Shown one piece after another: positions 25,863-33,695 of a stretch of DNA of 64,000 bases (positions are counted from its first letter, which is position 1; every line of letters begins with the position of its first letter). The DNA comes from G963663775 sp963663775 (GTDB taxonomy: Bacteria; Bacillota; Clostridia; Oscillospirales; Butyricicoccaceae), in NCBI GenBank assembly GCA_963663775.1, contig OY760624.1, positions 1,860,001 to 1,924,000 of the forward strand. The letters run 5' to 3'. The position numbers and the translations under genes were made by a program. The notes below the pieces were generated by a model, which had not been told where the DNA came from, did no database searches, and saw only the letters and a program-made list of their open reading frames with translations.

Positions 25863-26030
25863 TTAAGTGTATTTTGCATCATCATCTTGCAGCAGATGAT
25901 ACGCCAAAGCACGTATTTCCTGCACGTTATTGATGGCGGGACCGCATTGCAGAATACTTTCCTGCACATACTTGGGTAAATTTTGAAAATATCGGTTGAC
26001 CTCTGGGTCTGCTGAAAAATTGGAATTCAT
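25863..26030 (-). CDS. Small protein of 55 residues, unknown function
   Basis: A 55-codon frame on the minus strand starts ATG at 26030, with GCGAGGTGAT 6-12 nt upstream as ribosome site, and stops at 25863. The product begins MNSNFSADPEVNRYFQNLPK and ends QDDDAKYT. It is amphipathic and helical, with the pattern YFQNLPKYVQESILQ then a helix to HLLQDDD. Small clostridial proteins with a similar FxxLPxxVQExIxQ pattern are known to me as an uncharacterised group, so it is probably real. It lies convergent to hpf and divergent to ksgA. Confidence 0.6.
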   Translation of the reverse strand: MNSNFSADPEVNRYFQNLPKYVQESILQCGPAINNVQEIRALAYHLLQDDDAKYT

Positions 26031-26157
26031 GGGTTATCACCTCGCATACAAAGTGTGTGCCGATGAATAGGATTTATGCAGTCCAAAGATTCACAGGGCA
26101 GAATGATTTGAATAGACCGTTTTTAGGTGAAGAAATAAGTGGAGGGATTGGGTAACG

Positions 26158-27027
26158 ATGGGACTTTGTGATATACGAGAGATTCGCTCGATTTTGGAAA
26201 AACATGGGTTTCGATTTTCTAAATCATTGGGGCAAAATTTTTTGACGGCGCAGTGGGTGCCCGAGCAAATTGCGCAGGCATGTGGCGTGGACGCAGACAG
26301 CGGCGCACTAGAGGTCGGCCCCGGCATTGGATGCTTGACGGTCGAACTGTCAAAACGGGCAAAACAGGTGGTTTCGATTGAAATTGACCGCTCTCTGTTT
26401 CCGATTTTAGAAGAAACGTTGGTAGGCTGCAGCAACACCGAGGTGGTGCAGGGCGATGTGCTCAAAACCGCATTGAAAACCTTATGCACGGAGAAATTTG
26501 GTGACATGCCCGTGCATGCTTGTGCCAATCTGCCGTATTATATCACCACACCGGCAATTGCAGCGCTCTTAGAATGCAAGGCGTTTCAAAGCATTACCGT
26601 GATGATTCAGCGGGAGGTGGCACAGCGCATTTGCGCCGCAGCGGGCACTGCGGCATATAGTGCGTTCACCATTTATGTGCAGTATCATGCCAACGCCGAG
26701 ATTTTATTTGATGTGCCATCGGATTGCTTTGTGCCACAGCCCAAGGTGGATTCCGCAGTGCTGCGGTTGGTGCCGCTTGCGCAGCCATCGGTTGCCGTTG
26801 ACGATGAAAAGCTGTTTTTTGCGATTGTGCGTGCGGCGTTTAACCAAAGGCGCAAGGTCTTGTCCAATGCGGTACTGCCTGCCTTTGGGGGCAGGCTGGA
26901 CAAAGAGCAGGTGATACAACTGCTTCTCGCATGCGGGTTGGATGAAAAGATACGTGGCGAACGCTTGACCTTGCAGGATTTTGCGAATTTCACCAATCGG
27001 GCAGTAGAGCATTTAAAGACCGAATAA
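26158..27027 (+). CDS. rsmA: 16S rRNA dimethyladenosine transferase KsgA
   Basis: This 289-residue SAM-dependent enzyme dimethylates A1518 and A1519 in helix 45 of 16S rRNA. Motifs are SLGQNFLTA (about 23-31), EVGPGIGCLTVEL (about 50-62), VVQGDVL (about 98-104), the catalytic NLPYYITTPAI (about 122-132) and FNQRRKVL (about 224-231). ATG at 26158 is supported by GGAGGGAT upstream. Its 3' end overlaps, tail to tail, the last 15 nt of the minus-strand small-protein operon. Confidence 0.95.
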   Translation: MGLCDIREIRSILEKHGFRFSKSLGQNFLTAQWVPEQIAQACGVDADSGALEVGPGIGCLTVELSKRAKQVVSIEIDRSLFPILEETLVGCSNTEVVQGDVLKTALKTLCTEKFGDMPVHACANLPYYITTPAIAALLECKAFQSITVMIQREVAQRICAAAGTAAYSAFTIYVQYHANAEILFDVPSDCFVPQPKVDSAVLRLVPLAQPSVAVDDEKLFFAIVRAAFNQRRKVLSNAVLPAFGGRLDKEQVIQLLLACGLDEKIRGERLTLQDFANFTNRAVEHLKTE

Positions 27028-27309
27028 GAATAAAATACCAATTAAAATCAACAAATCTGTATCAAAATCGTCGCAGTCGGTGAGCAGAAAATACACAGCA
27101 ATGATGATAATCAGAGTGTCCAAATCAAAGTGCAGGTTTTTCAGTCGACCGCTGAGCATTTCGTTCAGCCCTGTGAATATTGTGTGCCCTTCCGCCTTTT
27201 GTCCGCATCCGGCGGAGGCGTTTGGCGGCGGTTCATTATGTATATTGCACGTGGGACTGGGGGGCGAAGGCGGACCGCTGTACACTTGGTTTAAATAGCG
27301 GTTGTACAT
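27013..27309 (-). CDS. Small protein with acidic hydrophobic C-terminus, unknown
   Basis: The 98-residue product has a Pro/Asn-rich N-terminal part (PPSPPSP, NEPPPNAS) and a C-terminal part of two hydrophobic stretches broken by acids: DLDTLIIIIAVYFLLTD and DTDLLILIGILFLFGL. This kind of ending, with short LLIL runs between Asp residues, is seen in small sporulation-associated proteins of Clostridia. AAAGGAG 6 nt before ATG supports the start. It is third in a minus-strand operon, 14 nt after the second gene. No function is assigned. Confidence 0.6.
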   Translation of the reverse strand: MYNRYLNQVYSGPPSPPSPTCNIHNEPPPNASAGCGQKAEGHTIFTGLNEMLSGRLKNLHFDLDTLIIIIAVYFLLTDCDDFDTDLLILIGILFLFGL

Positions 27310-27323
27310 GGGGGAAGCTCCTT

Positions 27324-27809
27324 TCAGACCTCGCGCGTGCCATCATCTGGATTGTCCGGCGAGGAAGTACCAATTTGCTGCATGGCAGTGCGTGCCATGC
27401 GTGCCATACTGACAAGGCGCATGGCACGGTCTAAATGACCGCTGACACCATCTGCGACAAATGGTTTGATGGCGTTGAGCAGATGTACTTTTTCTTGGCT
27501 GACTGCCGTTTGACTGGTGCGCAAAAAGGCATTGACGACAGGCATAGCACGCTGCATCAATTCTGCGGAAGGGTCATAATCGCCCCGTTTTCCAGCTGGG
27601 TTTGTGGAAAACGGCGGAGAAAACGTGGGCGAAGCGGCGGCAGATGACATAGATTGGCTGGGAGCAGAGGATGCGAGCGGTGTTTCTGGCGGCGGCGTAG
27701 CAGTGCCGCCGTCGGTCGCTCCTCCCAACAGATTGGTTGCCATCGCCAGTGCATTTTGCAGCTTTTCAGGGTCAGAAAGCAGGGAGGATAGCATATCATT
27801 TTGTTCCAT
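27324..27809 (-). CDS. Hypothetical protein, second of small-protein operon
   Basis: This 161-residue soluble protein has an N-terminal helix region MEQNDMLSSLLSDPEKLQNA (about 1-35), a low-complexity linker rich in Ala, Ser, Thr and Pro (about 38-85), and a C-terminal helical region with PVVNAFLRTSQTAVSQEKVH and MRLVSMARMARTAMQQ (about 95-150). ATG at 27809 with AGGGAG 7 nt upstream is preferred to GTG at 27830. It resembles uncharacterised clostridial proteins with a SLLSDPEKLQNAL-type start. It sits between two other small genes, 22 nt and 14 nt apart. Confidence 0.65.
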   Translation of the reverse strand: MEQNDMLSSLLSDPEKLQNALAMATNLLGGATDGGTATPPPETPLASSAPSQSMSSAAASPTFSPPFSTNPAGKRGDYDPSAELMQRAMPVVNAFLRTSQTAVSQEKVHLLNAIKPFVADGVSGHLDRAMRLVSMARMARTAMQQIGTSSPDNPDDGTREV

Positions 27810-27831
27810 TATAGACGCTCCCTTCTCCACC

Positions 27832-28104
27832 TTAACGCAGTAAGGATTTTAGTTTTTCCGCCAATGCTGCGCCTTCCGGTGTGGAAAGCATTTTTTGCAT
27901 CATAGACAAGGCTTTGCCTTTATCTCCGGTTTGGGCAGCGGCTGCAGCTTGCTCAATCTGTTTGGCGAAATCCGGAGAGATGTCCATGGGTGTGTCAGTG
28001 GTCTGGCTTTGCAATTTTTGCAGAGCGGCTTGCAATGCGGCACGATTTTGCGCATCGGTATTTTGTGCAATGCATTGCTGCATCAGGTCTTCCAATGATA
28101 ACAT
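27832..28104 (-). CDS. Hypothetical helical protein, first of small-protein operon
   Basis: This 90-residue protein is entirely helical by appearance: MLSLEDLMQQCIAQNTDAQN, an Ala/Gln-rich middle and the end LSTPEGAALAEKLKSLLR. The TPEGAALAEKL ending repeats the logic of the next gene's start (DPEKLQNAL), suggesting related helical units. ATG at 28104 has GACAGGAGGC upstream, a strong site. It heads the operon 28104 to 27013, divergent from the phosphodiesterase gene. Confidence 0.65.
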   Translation of the reverse strand: MLSLEDLMQQCIAQNTDAQNRAALQAALQKLQSQTTDTPMDISPDFAKQIEQAAAAAQTGDKGKALSMMQKMLSTPEGAALAEKLKSLLR

Positions 28105-28266
28105 AAAAATGCCTCCTGTCTGATTCTCATATTGTACTATATGTGCAGGACATGCACGTGTGTGACAGAAAAAATACCCATGCGGCACTTTTCTAAAAAT
28201 AAGATGAGATGCAGATGGAGCAGCGGCAGCCAAAAAGGCTCTTTACAAGCAAATAGGTTTGGTGGT

Positions 28267-28298
28267 ATAGTTATGGGGGCAAGAGGTCACATAACTAT
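28267..28298 (+). promoter_or_regulatory. Inverted repeat upstream of the phosphodiesterase gene
   Basis: ATAGTTATG (28267-28275) and CATAACTAT (28290-28298) are perfect 9-bp inverted arms with a 14-nt G-rich centre, ending 25 nt before the start codon. No T-tract follows. It may be an operator or a leader hairpin. Confidence 0.35.
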
Positions 28299-28323
28299 CG
28301 TGGAGATGTATGGAAGGTTTCGT

Positions 28324-28824
28324 TTGAAAATAGTGATTTTTGCAGATTCTCATGGTCGAATACTGCAGGTATATGATGCAATAGAACGTGAAAATGCAGA
28401 TTTGCTCATTCATTTGGGCGATTATGCGCAGGATGTACAGGAATTACAGCGCGTATATCCGCAGCTGTCCTTTGTGCAGGTGCGTGGAAACAATGATTTC
28501 AACAACGAAATCCCACTGCAACAGACCCTTGTGCTGGAAGGTCTTTCGCTGTATTTGACGCATGGACATCAAGAGCGTGTGTCAGGTGCTTCATTGGGCA
28601 ATTTGGTGCGGGAAGCCAAGCGGGAACATTGCCAGATCGCCATGTATGGGCATACGCACCGCATGCGGTTAGAAATGCAAGAGGGGATTTTGGTGCTGAA
28701 TCCGGGTAGTATTAGCCTGCCAAGAGGCGGAAAAGCATCATATGCCGTATTGCAGATACAAGATGGTGCTTTGCGGCAGGTGCAAATTAGGAACACGGAA
28801 GGGGAACCCATCTGCACGCTGTAA
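28324..28824 (+). CDS. YfcE/MJ0936-family metallophosphodiesterase
   Basis: This 166-residue calcineurin-like phosphoesterase carries the metal sites in order: FADSHGR (about 6-12), HLGDYAQD (about 35-42), VRGNNDF (about 60-66), THGHQ (about 82-86) and YGHTHRMRL (about 108-116). YfcE enzymes hydrolyse phosphodiesters. The frame is open from 28132, but that part looks like intergenic DNA. TTG at 28324 has GGAAGG 6 nt before it and gives the family start LKIVIFADSHG. It lies 77 nt before coaX. Confidence 0.87.
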   Translation: MKIVIFADSHGRILQVYDAIERENADLLIHLGDYAQDVQELQRVYPQLSFVQVRGNNDFNNEIPLQQTLVLEGLSLYLTHGHQERVSGASLGNLVREAKREHCQIAMYGHTHRMRLEMQEGILVLNPGSISLPRGGKASYAVLQIQDGALRQVQIRNTEGEPICTL

Positions 28825-28901
28825 AAAAATGCAGACATGGGATGGATGCTTCTGTGTGACGGGTTCGGCTGTAATCAATTAAAGGAATGGATGTTAGACA
28901 A

Positions 28902-29717
28902 ATGTTGTTAGCGATAGATGTGGGAAACACAAATATGGTGTTTGGGCTGTATGAAGGGGAAACTTTGCGGGGTTCTTTTCGAATTTCGACCAATGCAGAG
29001 CGGACTTCGGATGAATTGGGGATGCAAATCATCCAATATTATCAGTTTATGGGCTTTACCCCAGAGAGCACGGAGGCGGTTATCATTGGTTCGGTTGTGC
29101 CGCCGGTGATGTATACGCTGGTCAATGCCATTGTAAAATATTTGTGTGTGCGTCCTAGAATCGTGGGAGAAGATGTAAGCCCTGGGATTGAAAACCGTTA
29201 TTTGCATCCCGGTGAAGTGGGTATTGACCGATTGGTCAATGCGGTTTCTGCGATTGAACACTATGGAACACCACTGATTATCGTAGACATCGGCACGGCT
29301 ACCACATTTGATGCCATCGACCATACGGGAGCCTATCTAGGCGGTGTCATCTTTCCAGGCATCAAGGTGGCGATGGAAGCGTTGTTTATGAAGGCATCCA
29401 AATTGCCGCGGGTGGAAATCAGCCGTCCGGAGAACGCGATTGGACGCACCACTGTGGAAAGCATGCAGTCAGGTGCTGTGCGGGGCTATGTCGGCGCATT
29501 GAGTGGGATTATCGAGGACATGGAGCAGGAAATGTGCGGTCATGTCAATGTGATTGCAACCGGCGGATTGGGACGCATGATGGCAGAATATTGTCCGAGG
29601 ATTGACGCATTCGACAGCAATTTGACATTGGAAGGGTTGCTGCGTATTTATCAGAATAATCTGTCTGCATTTGACAATTTGGACAGTGCTTGCGGCAAGG
29701 AAGGTGCAAATGTATAA
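28902..29717 (+). CDS. coaX: Type III pantothenate kinase
   Basis: CoaX does the first step of coenzyme A synthesis. The 271-residue protein has the ASKHA motifs MLLAIDVGNTNMVFGL (about 1-16), GIDRLVNAVSAI (about 106-117), IVDIGTATTFDAI (about 126-138) and a late glycine-rich ATGGLG (about 222). ATG at 28902 gives the normal family start; ATG at 28887 is nearly on top of AAAGGA and adds only five residues. It overlaps the next gene by 8 nt. Confidence 0.94.
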   Translation: MLLAIDVGNTNMVFGLYEGETLRGSFRISTNAERTSDELGMQIIQYYQFMGFTPESTEAVIIGSVVPPVMYTLVNAIVKYLCVRPRIVGEDVSPGIENRYLHPGEVGIDRLVNAVSAIEHYGTPLIIVDIGTATTFDAIDHTGAYLGGVIFPGIKVAMEALFMKASKLPRVEISRPENAIGRTTVESMQSGAVRGYVGALSGIIEDMEQEMCGHVNVIATGGLGRMMAEYCPRIDAFDSNLTLEGLLRIYQNNLSAFDNLDSACGKEGANV

Positions 29718-30225
29718 GCAAAAGGCACGAGGTGCACAGGGACCACTGATGCCCTGCGTTTTGTTGGTGATTATCGGATTTATTTTGTATAGCGTGCTGT
29801 ATACGCAGGTGAATGATTATCAAAAACCCCTGTGGTATTATGCCGTTGGCGGATTGCTGTTTTTGGGAATTTGTTGGTGCGTTTGGCGCTATACCAGCGT
29901 GCAAATGGAATATATTTGGTTTGGCGGTGAGTTGGTCATTCATAGGGTGGACCATGTAGACCGCTATCGCATGATTATTCGGCGGGAAAATTTATTGGGC
30001 ATTCGTGGAGATGGGCAGACCTTGGGGCAGCATTTTTATGGCGGACATACGCTGAATGCCTGCGCCACCATCAGAGGGCGTGTACTGGAGTGCTGCACGT
30101 TGTATTGCCGTGATCAGGAAGGCATGGTCTGCCGTATTTATTTTCAGCCGACCAAAGAGCTTATCCATGAATTAACCGATGTGATTGCCAAAAATCAAAA
30201 AAAGAATATGTACAGCAGCGTGTAA
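29710..30225 (+). CDS. Membrane protein of unknown function, PH-like tail
   Basis: This 171-residue protein has two membrane segments (about 14-34 and 43-62) followed by about 105 cytoplasmic residues of mixed beta character, which resemble a bacterial PH-like or YcxB-like arrangement. The ATG at 29710 overlaps the end of coaX and has AAGGAAGGTG upstream. It is convergent with another two-TM protein of similar size (30309-30833), and the two share a terminator. No function is assigned. Confidence 0.7.
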   Translation: MYKQKARGAQGPLMPCVLLVIIGFILYSVLYTQVNDYQKPLWYYAVGGLLFLGICWCVWRYTSVQMEYIWFGGELVIHRVDHVDRYRMIIRRENLLGIRGDGQTLGQHFYGGHTLNACATIRGRVLECCTLYCRDQEGMVCRIYFQPTKELIHELTDVIAKNQKKNMYSSV

Positions 30226-30237
30226 TTGCTGCATGCT

Positions 30238-30293
30238 AAAAAAGCTTGATTTCAGCAGAACAAGAGTGCGTTCGGCGGGAATCAAGCTTTTTT
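30238..30293. terminator. Bidirectional terminator between two small membrane proteins
   Basis: AAAAAAGCTTGATT (about 30238-30252) pairs with AATCAAGCTTTTTT (30280-30293). The A and T runs at the ends allow use in both directions. Confidence 0.8.
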
Positions 30294-30308
30294 AATGGTA
30301 CATTGATA

Positions 30309-30833
30309 TTAGTTGGGGCAATTTGCTTTTTCGCACAAAAGACTGTAAAAAAACATTTTTGCCTCTTCGTTTTCAAAGGCGGAAAAGGGAATAATCAAGG
30401 CTTCCATTTCACCAATGTAGATGTAATATTGTGCCGTATCCTTAATAATTTGCTGGATGCGTTCATAGGGATAAGAATTGTCTTCTTGTTCCCCTACCAA
30501 ACGCAAATGCGTATCTTCCAAAAACAAGGTTTTTTGTCCGCAGATTTTATTGGAAGAATTTTTGAGCATTTTGCGCACATTTCCGGGAATGCGGGAAGCG
30601 AAATATTTCGGAATCCATAAAAAATAAGCGATAGCACACGCAACAAACACGAGATACCAAAGCGGAGATGCTTGGTTGGACAGGGAACCGAATAAAATGC
30701 CTGCAAACAGAATCAGCACCGCACCTTGGATACGTCCCTTGGTGATGTTGCGCTTTGCTCTCGGATTGACACGCAGAACATTCAAATTAAAGGCAATGAA
30801 GTCCTCAGCGGTAATTTCATAGGTCAATTCCAT
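30309..30833 (-). CDS. YcxB-like membrane protein
   Basis: This 174-residue protein has two adjacent membrane segments (about 34-53 and 57-75) and a C-terminal YcxB-like domain (about 100-165) with TLFLEDTHLRLVGEQ, YPYERIQQI and YIGEMEALIIPFSAFEN. Function of the family is unknown. It is preceded by a good promoter whose -10 is covered by a perfect palindrome, so it is likely regulated. RBS AAGGAGC precedes ATG at 30833. Confidence 0.75.
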   Translation of the reverse strand: MELTYEITAEDFIAFNLNVLRVNPRAKRNITKGRIQGAVLILFAGILFGSLSNQASPLWYLVFVACAIAYFLWIPKYFASRIPGNVRKMLKNSSNKICGQKTLFLEDTHLRLVGEQEDNSYPYERIQQIIKDTAQYYIYIGEMEALIIPFSAFENEEAKMFFYSLLCEKANCPN

Positions 30834-30871
30834 GATAGATAGAGCTCCTTGTCGAATCTATTGAGTTTCAT

Positions 30872-30889
30872 TGATACTATTTAGTATCA
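30872..30889. promoter_or_regulatory. 18-bp palindromic operator candidate
   Basis: TGATACTA (30872-30879), TT, TAGTATCA (30882-30889): a perfect 8-bp inverted repeat. It overlaps the -10 and probable start point of the YcxB-like gene's promoter, a placement typical of a repressor site. The regulator is not identified. Confidence 0.5.
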
Positions 30890-30914
30890 TACCATAGAAT
30901 GCGGAAATTGGCAA
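30886..30914 (-). promoter_or_regulatory. Promoter of the YcxB-like gene
   Basis: On the minus strand TTGCCA (30914-30909), 17 nt, TATGAT (30891-30886). The start codon is about 53 nt downstream. Confidence 0.6.
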
Positions 30915-30922
30915 TCATGAAA

Positions 30923-30961
30923 AAAAGCATGCCAGAATGGAATCCCATTTGGCATGCTTTT
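30923..30961 (-). terminator. Terminator of iolE
   Basis: AAAAGCATGCC (30923-30933) and GGCATGCTTTT (30951-30961) form an 11-bp stem just after the iolE stop, with a T-run on the minus strand. Confidence 0.8.
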
Positions 30962-30974
30962 GTTAGGACAAACC

Positions 30975-31877
30975 TTAAAGACCAGTGTGTTCCTTGATAT
31001 ACTTTCTAGCGATTAAAGCATATTCAAACGGATTTGCAATTGCAGGATCCTGTTCAGCTTCAACCATAATCCAACCTTCGTAGTTTGCCTTGTCCAGAAT
31101 GTCGAATACATCGTCAAACTGCACACAGCCATCCGGATCGCCCGGAACGGTGAATGCACCGTTGCGAACTGCCTTCAGGAAAGACCAATCTTCAGCCTTC
31201 ACCTTTTCAACAACGGACATACGCATGTTCTTCAGATGCACATGACCTACACGGTCTGCGAACTGACCCAGAATTTCAACCGGATTTTCACCAGCAAAGG
31301 TGAAGTGACCGGTGTCGAAGCACAGCCAAACCAGCTTCGGGTCGGTGTTTTCCATCAGACGCTTGGTTTCTTCTACGGTCTGGCAAACAGTACCCATATG
31401 GTGGTGGAAGCAAACCTTGATGCCATATTTCTGTGCAATTTCGCCCAGCTTGTTAAGGCCAGTGGTGAAAAGATCCCATTCTGCATCATTCATCACATAC
31501 TTATCCTTCAAAACACGCTTGTCCAGCATGCCCTGAATGGAGTAAGACTGTTCAGAAACGTTGATTGCAGTTGCGCCCAACGCAGAAAGATATTCCAGTT
31601 CCTTCAAAAATTCCTTTTCGGTTTCTTCAAAAGGCTTTTCTACCAAGAAAGAAGAGAACCACTTGGAAGCAATCTGCAAGCCACGGATGTCCAGCATCGG
31701 CTTGAGAACCTTTACGTCGGTTGGGTATTTGCCGCCGACTTCACAGCCGGTGAAACCAGCCAGCGCCATTTCAGAAACGCACTGCTGGAAGGTGTTTTCT
31801 GCACCCAATTCCGGCATATCGTCATTTGTCCAGCCAATCGGGCACATACCCAATTTTACTTTGTTTGGATCTAACAT
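30975..31877 (-). CDS. iolE: myo-Inosose-2 dehydratase IolE
   Basis: IolE removes water from 2-keto-myo-inositol in inositol breakdown. The 300-residue TIM-barrel protein begins with the family block KLGMCPIGWTNDDMPELG (about 7-24) and has FHHHMGT (about 157-163), CFDTGHFTFAG (about 188-198), GHVHLKN (about 215-221) and a late MVEAEQDP (about 270). It is alone, 29 kb from the inositol-dehydrogenase-like gene at the left end, with its own strong promoter and terminator. No iolC, iolD or iolB is in the window. Confidence 0.88.
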   Translation of the reverse strand: MLDPNKVKLGMCPIGWTNDDMPELGAENTFQQCVSEMALAGFTGCEVGGKYPTDVKVLKPMLDIRGLQIASKWFSSFLVEKPFEETEKEFLKELEYLSALGATAINVSEQSYSIQGMLDKRVLKDKYVMNDAEWDLFTTGLNKLGEIAQKYGIKVCFHHHMGTVCQTVEETKRLMENTDPKLVWLCFDTGHFTFAGENPVEILGQFADRVGHVHLKNMRMSVVEKVKAEDWSFLKAVRNGAFTVPGDPDGCVQFDDVFDILDKANYEGWIMVEAEQDPAIANPFEYALIARKYIKEHTGL

Positions 31878-31979
31878 AAATTACATTCCTCCACACACTT
31901 TTTCAAATTCATTCCCTTGCAGACACAGGCGCATGACAGAGCAAAGCGACCGCACACACAAGCGGAAGTCGTTTCTTTA

Positions 31980-32008
31980 ATTGTATAAGATATGCACGAA
32001 AATGTCAA
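31980..32008 (-). promoter_or_regulatory. Promoter of iolE
   Basis: On the minus strand TTGACA (32008-32003), 17 nt, TACAAT (31985-31980). This leaves a leader of about 95 nt. Confidence 0.75.
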
Positions 32009-32100
32009 ATAGAATCGCAAAGCTTTTTGTAAAGAAGTGTACAAAATGAGCCGATGGCGATTGGGCGGACGGGGTGCGAGAAGCATGCGGGCGGAAGCGA

Positions 32101-33273
32101 TTAAATGCGTGCTACATTGCTTTTGCGTGCGGCATCGGCAACAGCGGCGGCAACAGCGGTGATAACCTGTTCATCAAAGGCAGCAGGCAGAATATATTCG
32201 GCATGCAGCTGCGCATCACTGACCGAATGGGCAATGGCATACGCTGCGGCAACCTTCATCTCTTCGTTGATGTCGCTGGCACGTACATCCAGTGCGCCAC
32301 GGAAAATGCCGGGGAACGCAAGCACATTATTGATTTGATTCGGATAGTCGGAGCGACCTGTGCCGACCACAGCAGCACCGGCACGCTTGGCATCCTCCGG
32401 CCAAATTTCCGGCACAGGGTTTGCCATGGCAAACACCAAGGGATTTTTCGCCATCGAACGCACCATGTCTTCGGTCAATACCTGTGGTGCAGACAAACCA
32501 AAAAAGACATCTGCACCTTGTATCACATCCGCCAGAGCGCCGGTCAAATGGTCTGCGTTGGTGATTTTCGCCATTTCCTGCTGTGCTGGATTTAAGCGAG
32601 CATCGCCTTCACACACAGCACCATGGCGTTCGCACATAATCACATGCTGGACGCCCAAGAACATCAAAAAGCGTGTGACGGCGATTGCTGCGGCACCACA
32701 GCCGTTGACCACCAAACGGATTTCTTCAATTTTTTTGCCGGTGAGTCGGCAGGCGTTGATCAATGCTGCGGCACAGGTGACAGCGGTTCCGTGCTGGTCA
32801 TCGTGAAAAATCGGAATGTCGCACACTTCTTTTAGTCTGCGTTCGATTTCAAAGCAGCGTGGTGCAGAAATATCCTCCAGATTGATGCCGCCAAACGAAC
32901 CGGAAATGAGCTGTACGGTGCGCACGATTTCGTCAACCTCTTTGCTCTTGATACAAATCGGGAAAGCATCCACATCAGCGAAGGCCTTAAACAAGGCGCA
33001 TTTTCCCTCCATCACAGGCATGCCGGCTTCCGGACCAATGTCACCCAAGCCAAGTACGGCTGTGCCATCGGTGATAACCGCCACCAAGTTGTGCCGACGG
33101 GTATATTTATAGCTGTCTTCTACATTTTCTTTGATTTTCAAGCAAGGCTCTGCAACACCTGGCGTGTAGGCAATCGATAAATCTTCTTTGGTATTGACCT
33201 TGCAACGTGCCACGACTTCGATTTTGCCGCCCCATTCCTCATGTGCCAACAATGCCTTTTCTTTGAGTTCCAT
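32101..33273 (-). CDS. NAD(P)-dependent malic enzyme
   Basis: This 390-residue oxidative decarboxylase turns malate into pyruvate. It is the short bacterial type (near 390-410 residues). Motifs are YTPGVAEPCLKI (about 35-46), ITDGTAVLGLGDIG (about 66-79), the metal site FHDDQHGTAV (about 157-166) and the Rossmann GCGAAAIAV (about 190-198). With lactate dehydrogenase and the fumarase-like subunit it belongs to C3/C4 acid metabolism. No terminator was seen after it. A weaker promoter is proposed upstream. Confidence 0.93.
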   Translation of the reverse strand: MELKEKALLAHEEWGGKIEVVARCKVNTKEDLSIAYTPGVAEPCLKIKENVEDSYKYTRRHNLVAVITDGTAVLGLGDIGPEAGMPVMEGKCALFKAFADVDAFPICIKSKEVDEIVRTVQLISGSFGGINLEDISAPRCFEIERRLKEVCDIPIFHDDQHGTAVTCAAALINACRLTGKKIEEIRLVVNGCGAAAIAVTRFLMFLGVQHVIMCERHGAVCEGDARLNPAQQEMAKITNADHLTGALADVIQGADVFFGLSAPQVLTEDMVRSMAKNPLVFAMANPVPEIWPEDAKRAGAAVVGTGRSDYPNQINNVLAFPGIFRGALDVRASDINEEMKVAAAYAIAHSVSDAQLHAEYILPAAFDEQVITAVAAAVADAARKSNVARI

Positions 33274-33695
33274 TCTGTAGCCTCCTAGTATATTACAAAC
33301 GACTGCTGTATTTGTCTTATGATACTATTGTACACGAGAAACTTCATTTTGCAAAGAGAGGGATAGGCGGGAAATTTTAAGGGGATGCTGCCGCAGAGAG
33401 CGCTATAAAGAAATTGACGATTGTTCTGACATGTGATATAATACAAAATCGCATGGTATTTCATATGCTTTTTTATGTGCATGGTTAGGGATGTAAAATT
33501 GCATGTCATAAAGCCTAAAAACACAGGCGGTTTCCAGTTGAAAATCGGTTAAAATACTGAAAATACAGGGTTTTCGAAAAAAACAATCCAGTTTTTAACG
33601 GCTTTATAGTATACTAAGTAAAATCCAAATCAAAGTCGTGTGCGGGAAAATCAAAAAAATGTGCATGACAGGTATCACACAGGAGGGTATGAAAA
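33274..33695. other. Intergenic region between malic enzyme and livJ
   Basis: This 422-nt region holds no credible gene. On the minus strand, TTGCAA (33354-33349), 16 nt, TACAAT (33332-33327) may drive the malic enzyme. On the plus strand, a strong promoter (33414-33442) would give livJ a leader of about 245 nt, and a second -10 (TATACT, 33610-33615) lies nearer. No T-box or known riboswitch motif was recognised in the leader. Confidence 0.5.
33414..33442 (+). promoter_or_regulatory. Strong promoter upstream of livJ
   Basis: TTGACG (33414-33419), 17 nt, TATAAT (33437-33442). It lies about 250 nt before the livJ start, giving an unusually long leader. Confidence 0.7.
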
